From Laspinema olomoucense D3b (lineage in GTDB: Bacteria > Cyanobacteriota > Cyanobacteriia > Cyanobacteriales > Laspinemataceae), in the NCBI RefSeq assembly GCF_025370785.1, contig NZ_JAMXFA010000026.1, positions 1-64,000 of the forward strand: a stretch of 64,000 bases of DNA, given 5' to 3'. The position numbers and the translations under genes were made by a program. Numbering within the stretch: position 1 is the stretch's first letter; each line of letters opens with the position of its first letter. Below the pieces are notes generated by a model. The model ran no database searches. It was not told where the DNA came from and was given only the letters and a program-made list of their open reading frames with translations. Shown here piece after piece: positions 17,874-27,786 of the stretch.

Positions 17874-19725
17874 AACTAGACCCTACTCCGGGTTGACTTT
17901 CTACGGTAATACTTCCCCCCATCATCTGACAGAAATTCTGACCGATCGCCAACCCTAAACCCGTCCCCCCATATTTGCGGGTATATTTCTCATCCGCTTG
18001 GACGAAAGGCTGAAATATTTTCTCAATTTGTTCTGGAGTCATGCCAATCCCCGTATCAGTGACGGTAAATACAAAGATTGCTGCATCGGGATTTGGGTCC
18101 AGTTCTCCATTGACGGTAACGGCTTCAATCCGCTCTACGGAAAAGGTAATTTGTCCATTGTGGGTAAACTTGGCGGCATTACTGAGCAGATTAAACAGCA
18201 CCTGCTTAACCTTGGTGCGATCGCCAATCATCGTCCCCAGTTCATCCCCATACTTTACCTCTAGTTGATTGCTATTTTTCAGAATTGATAAGTGGGTATT
18301 GCTTTGCACTTCGGCAATCAGGGCCGTCATATTAAACCGTTCTAAATAAAGCTTTGTATGACCCGCTTCAATTTTAGAAATATCCAGAATATCACTAATA
18401 ATTGTGAGTAAATTCAAACCGGACTGATGAATTTGCTCTAAATCCGACACAAACTCCTCTAATCCGTCTTCCTGAGCTTGATCTCGCAACAGGTCACTAT
18501 ACCCAAGAATCGCATTTAGGGGTGTTCGCAACTCATGACTCATGGTGGCTAAAAACATACTTTTAGCATGACTCGCCGCTTCAGCGGCTTCCTTGGCCTG
18601 TTCTAATTCTAATTGAGTTAATTTATTCGCCGTAATATCCCGAATAATTGCTAAGACTTGTTGATGACCGCTGACCACCATGCGGACTTCAAAATAACGG
18701 CGGGTTTCATTAATAAACCAATCATATTCAAATACCTGAATATCATGGGTTGCCAGGGCAATCTGGACATATTTAAAATACAGACGGGCTAATCCTGGGG
18801 GTAAAATACTGTCGAGATTTTGAGTTAATAAGTCTCCCGCCGGTCGCAGCAGGGTATCCCCCCTGCCCCCCTTAAAGTCCATGAAAGTCCCGTCTTGACT
18901 AAATTGCAACATTAAGTCGGGAATCGCCTCTAAAAGGGCGCGATTTTTGGCTTCACTTTGGTGCAGAGCTTCCGCACGCTCCTCTAGGGTGGCGATCGAG
19001 GTTTTGAGTTGCTCGGTCATGCTATTAAAGGATTCCGCCAGCAGGAAAAGCTCGTCATGGCTGCCCACCACGATGGTTTGATCCAGGTCCCCTTCGGCAA
19101 GGCGCTCAGTCGCTGCGGTCATTTCCTGTAAAGGTCGGGTGATGGAACGCGCCAGGAATAAGGCGAAGAGGGTACCCGCTAGGGAGGCGCTCAAGGCGGC
19201 GATGACCCCTTGATTCCGAACGGCTGCCATTTTTTCCCAGAGCTGGGCAGTGGAGAGGCCAATACTAACGGCTCCTAGGAGTTGCTCATCTCGGATGACT
19301 GATTTCCCAGCAATCAGGCGATCGCGTTCCCATTTAAAGACGGTCTGCTTACTGTTAACCAAAATCACGCCAAAGGCATCGGGTTCGGTATTGTAACGCC
19401 AAATATCATCGCTATAGATATCGGCCACAATTCGTCCATCTGCGCCATAGATGCGGCCAACGACCAAAATTTGCTCACTGCCGAGTTGTTCTAGAATTTC
19501 TTCTAAAAAGTCCGCCTGCTGGTTCTGGAGTGCATGAGCGGTGGTGACCGCTAAGGTCGTCACTACGATCTCGGCTTGATTTTCGAGTTCGCTGCGAAAG
19601 TTTTGTTGGGTGCGGCGAAGGAAAAGCCCGGTGACGCTCCCCACGGTGAGGATTGCTAACGTGGTCATGGCTAACGCTAGTTTACTGGCAAGGGAAAGCC
19701 CTTTTTTCCTGTTAAAGATAACCAT
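17827..19725 (-). CDS. HAMP-PAS sensor histidine kinase (paralogue A)
   Basis: Membrane-bound sensor kinase. TM1 is about residues 18-40, an extracytoplasmic domain spans about 45-170, TM2 is about 176-196, then HAMP (SITRPLQEMTAATERLAEGDL), a PAS domain (IPDLMLQFSQDGTFMDFKGG), HisKA with the phosphoacceptor in [14 protein letters not shown] (His 400 counted from the upstream GTG at 19734), and HATPase with [16 protein letters not shown] and [13 protein letters not shown] 19725 is preferred because AGGTGA lies 5 bases before it. No response regulator is adjacent, so the phosphate acceptor is elsewhere. It is closely related to the kinase at 21019-22980 across its full length, indicating tandem duplication. 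Confidence 0.93.
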   Translation of the reverse strand: MVIFNRKKGLSLASKLALAMTTLAILTVGSVTGLFLRRTQQNFRSELENQAEIVVTTLAVTTAHALQNQQADFLEEILEQLGSEQILVVGRIYGADGRIVADIYSDDIWRYNTEPDAFGVILVNSKQTVFKWERDRLIAGKSVIRDEQLLGAVSIGLSTAQLWEKMAAVRNQGVIAALSASLAGTLFALFLARSITRPLQEMTAATERLAEGDLDQTIVVGSHDELFLLAESFNSMTEQLKTSIATLEERAEALHQSEAKNRALLEAIPDLMLQFSQDGTFMDFKGGRGDTLLRPAGDLLTQNLDSILPPGLARLYFKYVQIALATHDIQVFEYDWFINETRRYFEVRMVVSGHQQVLAIIRDITANKLTQLELEQAKEAAEAASHAKSMFLATMSHELRTPLNAILGYSDLLRDQAQEDGLEEFVSDLEQIHQSGLNLLTIISDILDISKIEAGHTKLYLERFNMTALIAEVQSNTHLSILKNSNQLEVKYGDELGTMIGDRTKVKQVLFNLLSNAAKFTHNGQITFSVERIEAVTVNGELDPNPDAAIFVFTVTDTGIGMTPEQIEKIFQPFVQADEKYTRKYGGTGLGLAIGQNFCQMMGGSITVESQPGVGSSFTCRLPAVVHKPEAS

Positions 19726-21018
19726 CCCACTCACCTATGTTTTAGCCTGGGATATAACTCCGGCATTTCGACCTGAGGTCGATCCCGAGCCACTTTATCA
19801 AGTTGGGCAGTTTCTGCAAACTGGGGGAGTCGAGCTTGGACCTTTTGGGGGTGGAGTATATGGGGGTGGGGAGTATTGATGCGATCCCGGAGAATCGGGC
19901 GATCGCCGTCGCTCCTCGGGACCCTGATGAAACTGGATGGCGAGATGTCTTGGGACGATGCGGGTACGGATTGACAACCCCAATTGATCGCCGTGGCGAT
20001 CGCACTTACCGGCGCGATTGTTCTTAAGTCGGTTTTGAACATGAGGTTAGGGTTTGGGTTTGTACAGCGATGGTAGATTAAGAACTCAATGGTATTATGA
20101 AATGCTCGCCCACCGATGCCTGAAGGGAGCGCTACGCCTTCGGTTGATTGAGAGTCCCTGAATCCAAATGGGCCTAGATGGGCGATCGCCACTCAATGAG
20201 CGCTTGAGAGCCACCGCTGTTTTTTCCCAGCAAAGGGCGCTCTGGTTTGGACGAAGCAAACAGTCCCAGGGGAATTGGCTGGAACCCCATTTATTACTCG
20301 GGGGTAAACAACCGGGGTTCTTCACAAAATTTTTACTCATGAGTCACGTTCTGTGGGCCCCCAACCCGCTTTCTGGTCCTATTTATCTGAGCCTGTTACC
20401 GATACCCTAGATGCTCAACCTTTGCTCCTGTCAGCTTTCAGGTTCCGACCTTCGGGGCGATCGCGAGTAGTTATGCTCACGGATTACCCTGGGTTCGACC
20501 GGATTGGCTGCCCCTTCTAACTCAATCCGATGCCAAATACTTAAATGACTCGATCATTCTACCAAATCCCTTTGACTCGATGTCGAGTCACTCACTCCCT
20601 CAGCAATTTTACGGATTTTTTTTCAGGACCCCGAAAAATTTTCAGAAAAACTTAAGCTCTTGCTTTAAATTCCTTGAAAAAAGCGTTAAACTCTGCATAC
20701 CAATTCTGAAACGTTGCACCAGGAAGATGTTAAAAATTCTGCCATAGAAACGAAATCCGGTGCCACTTTCGGGGGAGAACTCCCCCAGGAAACTTAGAGT
20801 AAAGGTCCCTCCGTAAAATCCACAGGAGAGTTCGGGGTGATGCCGAGATGGGGATGATGGCGATCGCACTCAAACCCGCACCTGATCTGGGTATCTAAGG
20901 CGATCGCACAGCCCGAAACATTTGGGTTTTTCCCCTCCGAGCAAATATTGCCCTCTCCCCTCAAAGACTGGGCAATTCTTCCCTAGAGGCCCTTGCTCTA
21001 TCTCCGAACCCCCTCAGC
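19726..21018. other. Long intergenic region without a supported gene
   Basis: About 1.3 kb between the two paralogous kinases. Open frames on both strands are short, overlap each other and have no family resemblance. It contains several HIP1 sites, G-rich runs near 19845-19875 (gggggtggagtatatggggg) and the 8-mer repeat cluster at 20546-20590. It may be the remnant of sequence degraded after the kinase duplication. Confidence 0.5.
20546..20590. promoter_or_regulatory. Triple TGACTCGA element
   Basis: The 8-mer TGACTCGA occurs at 20546-20553 and 20573-20580, and inverted (TCGAGTCA) at 20583-20590. The last two form a near-perfect palindrome with a 2-base centre. It lies about 0.85 kb upstream of paralogue A and downstream of paralogue B. 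A protein-binding site is possible; no regulator is identified. Confidence 0.3.
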
Positions 21019-22980
21019 TTAATTATACTTTTCTACCGACCAAGATACATTCTTGGGAGGTTTGACAATCACTGGGAGACAGACGGTAAAGGTTGAGCCA
21101 CTATCCGACTGACTGTCCACAAAAATCTTACCCCCCATCAACTTGCAAAACCGTTGACCGATCGCCAAACCCAAACCCGTCCCGCCATATTTGCGCGTTG
21201 TGGAGGGGTCCGCTTGGGCAAAAGCCTTAAAAATATACTGCTTCTGTTCCGGGGTGATTCCGATTCCCGTATCTTTCACGCGAAAAATTGCATATTCCGT
21301 CGAGTTTACTTCCTCAGATTCTGTGGGAGATTCAGCAGGAGAGGGGGTGGGAGATTGAGTGGGTTCATCCTTCGCTGTTTTTTCCTTTTTAATCTTTTTA
21401 ACGGACATAGAAATCATCCCTGATTCCGTAAATTTGGCCGCATTACTGAGCAGATTTAACAACACCTGCTTAACCTTGGTGCGATCGGCATACATACTAC
21501 CCATATTGCGCGGGCATTGGATTTCCAGGCTATTCCCATTTTTCTGGACTAAGGGCAAAACTGTCGTTTGCACTTCTAACAGCAAGGTTGAAATATCAAA
21601 AGTTTCTAAGCATAACGTCATTTTCCCCGCTTCTAGCTTAGAAATATCCAGAACGTCGCTGATAATTCCCATCAGATTTTTTCCGGCTTGTCTGATTTTG
21701 TCTAGGTCGGAAATAAAATCTTGATAGCCCAAATCCTCCGCCTCTTCCTCCAACAAATCCGTATAACCAATAATGGCATTAAGTGGAGTTCTCAGCTCGT
21801 GACTCATGTTAGCGAGGAAGACACTTTTGGCATAATTGGCGGCTTCGGCGGCTTCCTTGGCTTGTTGCAATTCAAATTGAGCTAATTTACCTTCGGTAAT
21901 ATCCCGAACAATCGCCAGCACTTCATCTTGCCCACAAACCGCAAATCGGGCTTCAAAATGGCGACGCTTGCCGTTGATAAACCACTCATATTCAAAAATC
22001 TGAATTTCCCGCGTTTGTAAGGTGCTATTAACGTATTTTAAATAAAGATCGGCCAGTTCGGGCGGAAAAACTAATTCCACGCTTTTTTGTAACAATTCCC
22101 CTTGGGGTTTTAAGATGGTATCGCCTCTTCCTCCTTTGTAATCAATAAAAGTGCCATCTTCGCTGAATCCAAACATTAAATCGGGAATTGCCATGAGCAA
22201 TGCCACATTTTTAGCTTCGCTTTGATGCAGATCCGCAGTGCGATCGGCCATGTTTTCAAATAGCTCTCGCAGGCGATCGCTCATGGTGTTGAACGAGTGA
22301 GTCAGCAGGCCGATTTCCTCATAGGCAGGAATTTCAATGGTTTGGGTGAAGTCCCCTTCGGCAATCCCTTCCGTGGCAGAACCCAACTGGTACAAAGGTC
22401 CGGTGATCGACTGGGCGAGTTTTCGTGCCACAATCACGGCCACAAATCCAGTGACCAGAATTGCTACAAGTCCCGTCGCGATCGCCTCCAACATTTTCCG
22501 CTCCAACAGGGCCTTAGAAAGCTCAATCCGCACAGCTGCAACAGGAGTACCTTCTACGATGACTGCTTTCCCCGCAATCAAACGGTTATCCTGCCAACGA
22601 AATAGAGTTCGCTCTGTCTCTAGCAGTTGGCCCACAAAAGGTTCTACTTCTGGGCCTACACGCTCCTGGGGAGAATCCTCGGCGATGACTTGTCCGTCAG
22701 TTTGATAAATGCGGGTAGAAAGCGCAATTTCTCGTCGCTGGTTCTCCTCAACGAGAGTTTGCAGAAACTTTTCGTTCCCTCCCGTGACGGCATTACCGAC
22801 ACTAATGGAGATTGTCTCTAGCAACTGATCGGCTTGTTGTTCGAGTTGTTTGCGCAGAGTCTGTTGCTGACTCCAAATCGAGATCGCTGTAATGGTCGCC
22901 ATCGCGACAAGGGTTAAGGTCGTGACAGAGACGGTGAGCTGGGTAGTCAGGGACCGTTTTTTTTCGATGAAGTTTCCCAT
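21019..22980 (-). CDS. HAMP-PAS sensor histidine kinase (paralogue B)
   Basis: Same plan as its neighbour: TM1 about 15-38, periplasmic sensor region, TM2 about 165-187, HAMP ([21 protein letters not shown]), PAS ([20 protein letters not shown]), HisKA with His 394 in [14 protein letters not shown], HATPase with [16 protein letters not shown] and [10 protein letters not shown]. It differs from paralogue A by a proline/serine-rich insert in the ATPase domain ([19 protein letters not shown], near 555-573). No HAMP-linked receiver or adjacent response regulator. The extracytoplasmic sensors are much less alike than the cytoplasmic halves, suggesting that the inputs diverged after duplication. 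Confidence 0.93.
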   Translation of the reverse strand: MGNFIEKKRSLTTQLTVSVTTLTLVAMATITAISIWSQQQTLRKQLEQQADQLLETISISVGNAVTGGNEKFLQTLVEENQRREIALSTRIYQTDGQVIAEDSPQERVGPEVEPFVGQLLETERTLFRWQDNRLIAGKAVIVEGTPVAAVRIELSKALLERKMLEAIATGLVAILVTGFVAVIVARKLAQSITGPLYQLGSATEGIAEGDFTQTIEIPAYEEIGLLTHSFNTMSDRLRELFENMADRTADLHQSEAKNVALLMAIPDLMFGFSEDGTFIDYKGGRGDTILKPQGELLQKSVELVFPPELADLYLKYVNSTLQTREIQIFEYEWFINGKRRHFEARFAVCGQDEVLAIVRDITEGKLAQFELQQAKEAAEAANYAKSVFLANMSHELRTPLNAIIGYTDLLEEEAEDLGYQDFISDLDKIRQAGKNLMGIISDVLDISKLEAGKMTLCLETFDISTLLLEVQTTVLPLVQKNGNSLEIQCPRNMGSMYADRTKVKQVLLNLLSNAAKFTESGMISMSVKKIKKEKTAKDEPTQSPTPSPAESPTESEEVNSTEYAIFRVKDTGIGITPEQKQYIFKAFAQADPSTTRKYGGTGLGLAIGQRFCKLMGGKIFVDSQSDSGSTFTVCLPVIVKPPKNVSWSVEKYN

Positions 22981-23243
22981 GAAAATGATTTGTTTAGACC
23001 CGCCTAGACCCCACCTGGGAATGTCTCGTTGTCAAGACAAACAGTATGGGGCTTGAATTGCCTCTATTATGAACTTTTTTACCTTTTATTGTTCGACTTC
23101 GATTAACACCCTTGCGAATGGTTATAAGCTAATTTGACAGCTTTGACGTTAATCTGTTATATTTATTTACATTTTATACACATTCTCTTCATCTTGGGAA
23201 GACTGAGGTTCAAGTTGCAAGAGCAACGCCCCTCCATCGGAGC

Positions 23244-23286
23244 GCTCAGAGCCACCCCCTCTAGGATAGAGGAGGTGGCTCTGAGC
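23244..23286. repeat. Long inverted repeat (20-base arms)
   Basis: GCTCAGAGCCACC-C-CCTCTA (23244-23263) is mirrored by the arm ending at 23286 with one mismatch and a 3-base loop. There is no T-run on either strand, so it is not a typical terminator. It may be an RNA hairpin, a cruciform-type site or a small palindromic repeat element. Confidence 0.55.
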
Positions 23287-23356
23287 AGGAAACAATTATT
23301 TGAACATCCGCGAGTCCCGAGGGATGGGAGTTCAGTTTGGAGCGGATCAAGGCGAG

Positions 23357-23560
23357 TTAACCCGAATCCCCCAGATGGTCCGGTGGGGTCCGGTGGGAGG
23401 TGTCGGGGGATCTGGCTGCCGGAGGCTGGCGATCGAGCAAACCCGTCGCTTTCCAGGCCCAATAAACTGTAAAGGCTCGACCCAATTCGTGAAAGGCTTT
23501 TTCAACTTCCTCCGATGACTGAATCGGTTCGTGAGTTGTGGGGGTTTGTTGTCCGTTCAT
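23357..23560 (-). CDS. Small soluble protein, 67 residues, unknown
   Basis: ATG start at 23560. The central part is an amphipathic helix (SSEEVEKAFHELGRAFTVYWAWKA) flanked by a polar N-terminus and a proline-rich, disordered C-terminus (PPAARSPDTSHRTPPD). Not recognised. The helix looks like real protein rather than a shadow frame, but no ribosome site is clear. It is followed in the same direction by no close gene. Confidence 0.4.
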   Translation of the reverse strand: MNGQQTPTTHEPIQSSEEVEKAFHELGRAFTVYWAWKATGLLDRQPPAARSPDTSHRTPPDHLGDSG

Positions 23561-23756
23561 GGTGGTAAATCAAAAGTAAAGTTGAGATATTTCTACAATC
23601 CGCGATCGCCTAGAAAATGGGTGTGATCCAACTCAGCGATCGCTCAGGATAAAATAGCCATTTAGGGGTGAGGCAAATAACCGACCAATCCGGTTCCCAT
23701 CCCCTCAAGTTGCGCTCAGAATTCTTCCCACAACTTTTCCCTTGCTAATCTCGGTG

Positions 23757-23969
23757 TTACCTACCCCCGGGCATCCAAGCCTGCTGGATCATCCTTTCTC
23801 CCGGGGGAATCCCGTCCTCCTGTTTCTCCTGCAACTCCTGCGTTTTAGGGAGCGCAAGTTTCGGGTCCAGATTAGGATTTTCTGCCGTTGTATCCACCTT
23901 TGCTTCAAGAGAATGGGCAGGTTTTTTGGCCGTTGAAAAATCAACAGGCTTGGGTTCAGTTTCAGGCAT
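23757..23969 (-). CDS. Small polar protein, 70 residues, unknown
   Basis: ATG at 23969 is preceded by CAGGAG with 9-base spacing, a good ribosome site. The product is highly polar and probably disordered (PETEPKPVDFSTAKKPAH, LPKTQELQEKQEDGIPPGER), without a membrane segment. No family recognised. Confidence 0.5.
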   Translation of the reverse strand: MPETEPKPVDFSTAKKPAHSLEAKVDTTAENPNLDPKLALPKTQELQEKQEDGIPPGERMIQQAWMPGGR

Positions 23970-24321
23970 AGCTTAGACTCCTGGAATGTAGATAAAAAAT
24001 CAGCAGGCCGAGACCAGCAATAAAAATCTGTGCATTAAATTTTAAAAAAAACCTCTCAAAATCCGTAATAAACTTTCAGCAATTAGTTTATCTTTAACCA
24101 AAAATAATAAAATTTCCTCTACCCATAGGAAGAAATGAGAAACAGGAAAAATGGCATTGCCGATAGAGCAAAAACCCGCACCCTCAAGGGGGAAGGCTCA
24201 CAAGAGGCTAGGATTCCCCTAACGCCCAGGCTAAAGAGTAAAGTCAGTCTTTGACAACGGGATTGAGTATAACCCATACTATACTAATGCCCTAGGACTC
24301 ATGAAATTGCCCACAAAAGCA

Positions 24322-24350
24322 CAGTGGGGCAGGTTATACCTGCCCCACTG
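24322..24350 (-). terminator. Perfect 13-bp hairpin after the outer-membrane protein gene
   Basis: CAGTGGGGCAGGT (24322-24334) and its exact complement (24338-24350) enclose a 3-base loop. On the minus strand it is followed by GCTTTTG. It lies 70 bases downstream of the barrel gene and probably ends its transcript. Confidence 0.65.
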
Positions 24351-24420
24351 CTCTTTCTTACTTACAATTTAACCGAGTGCCACACCACACTCCACCCAAA
24401 TCCGGGTAAAATTAGCAAAA

Positions 24421-24972
24421 TTAGAAGCGATAGCCCGCACCCAGCAACAGACTAAAGGCAGCTTCATCCGTATTGCGATAAGCATCAAACGCGACTTTAG
24501 CATCCCCAAACAGAACAATGTTTTCCTTAACGATTGCCTCCACTCCCGTGGCAACCGTTAAGGCATCTTGGTTACCCAGAGCCGTTTGTTGTCCGCGTTC
24601 GGTGATGAAGGAATAACCGCCTCCTAAGTATAAGTTGGCGTTATTCGTAACGGGTACATCGAGAGATAACATCGGCACCAATGCTGCCGCATTATTATTA
24701 ATCAAGGCCGATCCCCGCACAGATAAGGCAGAATTAGGAACTTGATAACGACCCTGGACGTTACCGCCATAGCTTTCACTGCCTTGTCCCTCCTCCCAGT
24801 TGTGAACGTTACCACTGAAACCTGCACCGATATAGTGACCCGCCATTCCTTGCTTGCCGGTGAGGGTTTGTAACCCTTCGGCATGAGCGGCACTGCTGGA
24901 GAGGAGTGCAGGGATCATCATCACAACGGACAAAGCAGACAGAGTTGCAACAGACTGAAGAATTCGTTTCAT
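24421..24972 (-). CDS. Outer-membrane beta-barrel protein (porin/opacity-like fold)
   Basis: A 183-residue exported protein. The signal peptide is MKRILQSVATLSALSV through about SAAHA (residue 31). The mature part alternates glycine/aromatic strands (GHYIGAGFSGNV, LYLGGGYSFITERG, FSLLLGAGYRF) and ends in a C-terminal phenylalanine, the signal used for barrel insertion by BamA. Short barrels of this kind have about eight strands. Monocistronic with its own terminator. Substrate or partner unknown. Confidence 0.75.
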   Translation of the reverse strand: MKRILQSVATLSALSVVMMIPALLSSSAAHAEGLQTLTGKQGMAGHYIGAGFSGNVHNWEEGQGSESYGGNVQGRYQVPNSALSVRGSALINNNAAALVPMLSLDVPVTNNANLYLGGGYSFITERGQQTALGNQDALTVATGVEAIVKENIVLFGDAKVAFDAYRNTDEAAFSLLLGAGYRF

Positions 24973-25302
24973 AAAAGTCGGTTGGTGAATGAAATCTTGA
25001 CAACCGTTGATACTTTGACTGTAGGGGGTGATGGTTATGGACTGGGGAGGGGATGTGGAAGTATTTAAAGTGACTGTTATACCGTCGGAGTGTTTCCCGG
25101 GAGATTTGCGGGAACGAGAGCGAAATCAGCTTGCGCTGTAAGGATTTAACTCAAACCGTTCCCGGGCGATCGCCCGAGGGTATAACTGGGGAAAATCCCC
25201 CTCATCCAGACAGTCCCTAAACTGGCAAGGGAACTGGAACAAGTGGATTCCATCTCAGTCCTTTCCAGGTGCGATCGCACCTCTGGGACAATTCTCTCAC
25301 TA
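24973..25302. other. Intergenic region upstream of the barrel gene
   Basis: It holds the promoter region of the barrel gene and, near 25081-25165, two imperfectly complementary GC-rich stretches (CCCGGGAGATTTGCGGGAACG and the segment around cgttcccgggcgatcg) that could pair as a leader hairpin. No gene seen. Confidence 0.35.
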
Positions 25303-25342
25303 CAAAAAAGTCGGTTGAGTTACCCACATTAACTCGACCGAC
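25303..25342 (-). terminator. Rho-independent terminator of the 623-residue membrane protein gene
   Basis: Arms GTCGGTTGAGTTA (25310-25322) and TAACTCGACCGAC (25330-25342), with one G-T pair and a 7-base loop. On the minus strand the stem is followed by TTTTTT (A-run 25303-25309). Textbook form, 30 bases after the stop. Confidence 0.85.
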
Positions 25343-25372
25343 CTATCCGGACAAAACAGCGAAACCCCGAGC

Positions 25373-27244
25373 TTACACTGAAGCACGATTCGCCACAACT
25401 TTATCCAGCAATTTTTGCTGAGTAATGTAGCCTAACTCATAACAATATCCCGGTAATAGATCTAATTTTTGCCGGACTCGGTGACAAGCTCGGCTCCGTC
25501 CAAATTCGGTCGGTTTGCTCATCACCCAGTTAACATGAGCTTCTTTGTTCAGCGCCTTCCGGATTTTCACAATCTGCTTGATTAATTTCTGGGCTTTTTC
25601 CGCATCATCACTTTCTAAATACTCCCATTGGCCGTAATTAGACACCGCATATTTATGGGCCTTGTCTAATAAATAATGCAGGGCTTTAAATAGTAACTTC
25701 AGGTCGGACTTCATCAGCATTTCTACCTTTAAAGTCTTTTGCATGATTTCCGGGTCGCTCATGGAGACAAATTTCTGTAAATCGCAGAACTTGTATTCCA
25801 AAGCCGAAACGGCTTTATAGATATCCTCCAAGGTGCGCTCAATTTCATCAGAAATCAGTTGTTGTTGTTCCGGTAAAAATAGAGTACCTTGATGAGCGCG
25901 ATAGGCGATTCCTTCTAATACCGGATAGTCACAAATCCCGGTTTTCCGATATTGAGAGGTAAATTGAGCAATCAAGCGTTCCTCATACCGTTCTTCTTTA
26001 GAGGGGTTGGGGCTGTGGCGATTCAAGTTCATTTGACGAATGGTTTCTAACCATTCTCTTACGGCTGTTTCCACCTCGGGATTATGAGAAATTTTGGTGT
26101 TTTTACCCCGCGCATGAGCTACGGTAATGTAACAAGCGGTGATACTGGTAATCGTAGAGAGAAAAAAGAAGAATAAAGAAAATCCCAGCCGGGAAAAATT
26201 CAGGGCCCATAGATTTCCGAAGAAATTACTAGAGGCGAGGCGGACTTCTTCAACCCCCGAGGTGATTTCTCCATATTCGTTAAAATAGCGACTAAAAACC
26301 AGGGGTAATTCTCGGTTGAGAAAAATCAGGTCATTTCCCAGTTCACTGCGAATTTTCAGCTTTTCTTCCCACTCTTCTCGCACTGCAAAGGTTTCGCTGC
26401 GGATGCGATCGGCTTTTTGACAGAGGGGGAGATTTTCCGCCGGGACGCGACTCCAATCCCGTTCGCGATCGGCTACGGACCCGTTTGTTTCCACGTAGAG
26501 GGAATCCCAACGCGGATCGGTGCGGGGAATTTGGGATAAAAGTTGGAGGTTTTCCTGACATTGCGCAAAGGTGCGTTCGTAGGCGTCAGTATTGGGTTCT
26601 ATTTGGCGAATTTTGCGGTCATGTTCGGCAATTAATTCTTCGGCGAGTTTATAGCCTAAAGCGGGACGGTTGTTAATTAATTCTGATCCAATTCCCGCCA
26701 CGAAAGATTGCAGAATACTCATGAGTAAAAATCCAGCAAAACCGACCTGCGCCCAATATTTTTTACCGGGTCGGTTTCCGACGGTAGCAGTTCCGGCTAG
26801 GTTGGTCCAATTCAGGAGAATGAGGTTTAAGACAAAACTGGCGACTGGAGCTACCCAAACATTTCCTATTCCTTTAAAGGCAAACAACAGAATGGGGAAG
26901 TTTGTGATAGCATTAATTAAGGTGGCACCGGAAACAATATCGGCGGTAATTTCCGAATCCCTGCGGACATCTCTGGGGACAAAGGCTTCGCCATCAAAAT
27001 GCCGGGGGTTGGCTTGGAGAAAGCCTAGGACGTAGAGAATGGGCGGTTTAGGGTTGAGGGAATAGTATAAATTCCAAAACCATCCTTGCCGTCTGGACCG
27101 TTTGACGAGCCCCACGTAGTCGGGATTTTTTTCCAACCAGTGAATTAATAATAAATCGTCGCTGAGTGATGCTGAAGGGCGATGCGATCCGTTCAGCGGT
27201 TCGAGTTCGTTAGAGCGCACTAAATCGAATTTGTCGCTTTTCAT
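25373..27244 (-). CDS. Four-helix membrane protein with large cytoplasmic domain, unknown
   Basis: A 623-residue protein I do not recognise. The N-terminal region is soluble (DDLLLIHWLEKNPDYVGLVKRSRRQGW). Then come hydrophobic helices near residues 106-125, 131-150 and 173-190, a long charged segment (about 200-345) that looks coiled-coil in part (LAEELIAEHDRKIRQIEPNTDAY), a fourth helix (FSLFFFFLSTITSITACYITVAH, about 357-380), and an all-helical C-terminal domain of about 240 residues. It lies downstream of the second CHAT cassette in the same direction but after a 540-base gap, so it is probably a separate unit. No catalytic motif seen. Confidence 0.75.
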   Translation of the reverse strand: MKSDKFDLVRSNELEPLNGSHRPSASLSDDLLLIHWLEKNPDYVGLVKRSRRQGWFWNLYYSLNPKPPILYVLGFLQANPRHFDGEAFVPRDVRRDSEITADIVSGATLINAITNFPILLFAFKGIGNVWVAPVASFVLNLILLNWTNLAGTATVGNRPGKKYWAQVGFAGFLLMSILQSFVAGIGSELINNRPALGYKLAEELIAEHDRKIRQIEPNTDAYERTFAQCQENLQLLSQIPRTDPRWDSLYVETNGSVADRERDWSRVPAENLPLCQKADRIRSETFAVREEWEEKLKIRSELGNDLIFLNRELPLVFSRYFNEYGEITSGVEEVRLASSNFFGNLWALNFSRLGFSLFFFFLSTITSITACYITVAHARGKNTKISHNPEVETAVREWLETIRQMNLNRHSPNPSKEERYEERLIAQFTSQYRKTGICDYPVLEGIAYRAHQGTLFLPEQQQLISDEIERTLEDIYKAVSALEYKFCDLQKFVSMSDPEIMQKTLKVEMLMKSDLKLLFKALHYLLDKAHKYAVSNYGQWEYLESDDAEKAQKLIKQIVKIRKALNKEAHVNWVMSKPTEFGRSRACHRVRQKLDLLPGYCYELGYITQQKLLDKVVANRASV

Positions 27245-27786
27245 AGAAGGTGTATGCCTACCGAAAAAGTGTGGGGAAACCCTGATTGCAGTGGGGATAA
27301 GTTCAGCACAATTCTGAGAGTCAGATTATTGCCGACTAAAATTGCGATCGCTCGGGGAGTAAGAGGGCGCAATTCTTGCGTGTGGGAACAGTTGGGGACA
27401 AATACGCAAGCTATCACGGAATGGGGTTTATCTTTTGAATGCCATTAATGAGAAAATATTTCCGGCTAAATTGTGGCAATCGGTAGTGCATACAGAGGTT
27501 TGGCGTTGAGAAGTGGGCTGATGGATTGCCAACCAGCATTGGCCGATGCTCGGTTTGGCAACAGGTCATGCTTATTTTACTAAAGCAAACCGCAGGTTGG
27601 GGGAATTTGGGACAAACTCTGCTGAAACTGCCTTCATAGCAAGGGAAGTGAGTTTTTTGGGGCGATCGCACTCCGTGCAAATTAGGCTCCTGGCTCCTCA
27701 ACAGGGTCCTTGGTGAATCCGTGACTTTATCGGATTCCCCCCCTGGGGCGACAAGAAGCTCGCGGAAGGGGCCTAAATAGACGGGT
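27245..27786. other. Intergenic region
   Basis: About 540 bases between the unknown membrane protein and the CHAT-WD40 gene. Only short overlapping frames with no resemblance to known proteins. It probably contains the promoter of the membrane protein gene; no convincing elements were identified. Confidence 0.45.

Noticed and set aside
19742-20410. Several short frames in the gap between the kinases
   Set aside because: Mutually overlapping, Pro/Arg-rich and without domain motifs.
20477-20520. tRNA-like T-loop (GGGTTCGACC)
   Set aside because: No acceptor, D or anticodon stem can be built around it.
25373-27244. HEPN-type RNase motif (IRKALNKEAH) in the unknown membrane protein
   Set aside because: The Arg-to-His spacing is seven residues, outside the usual four to six, and the surrounding helices do not fit clearly.
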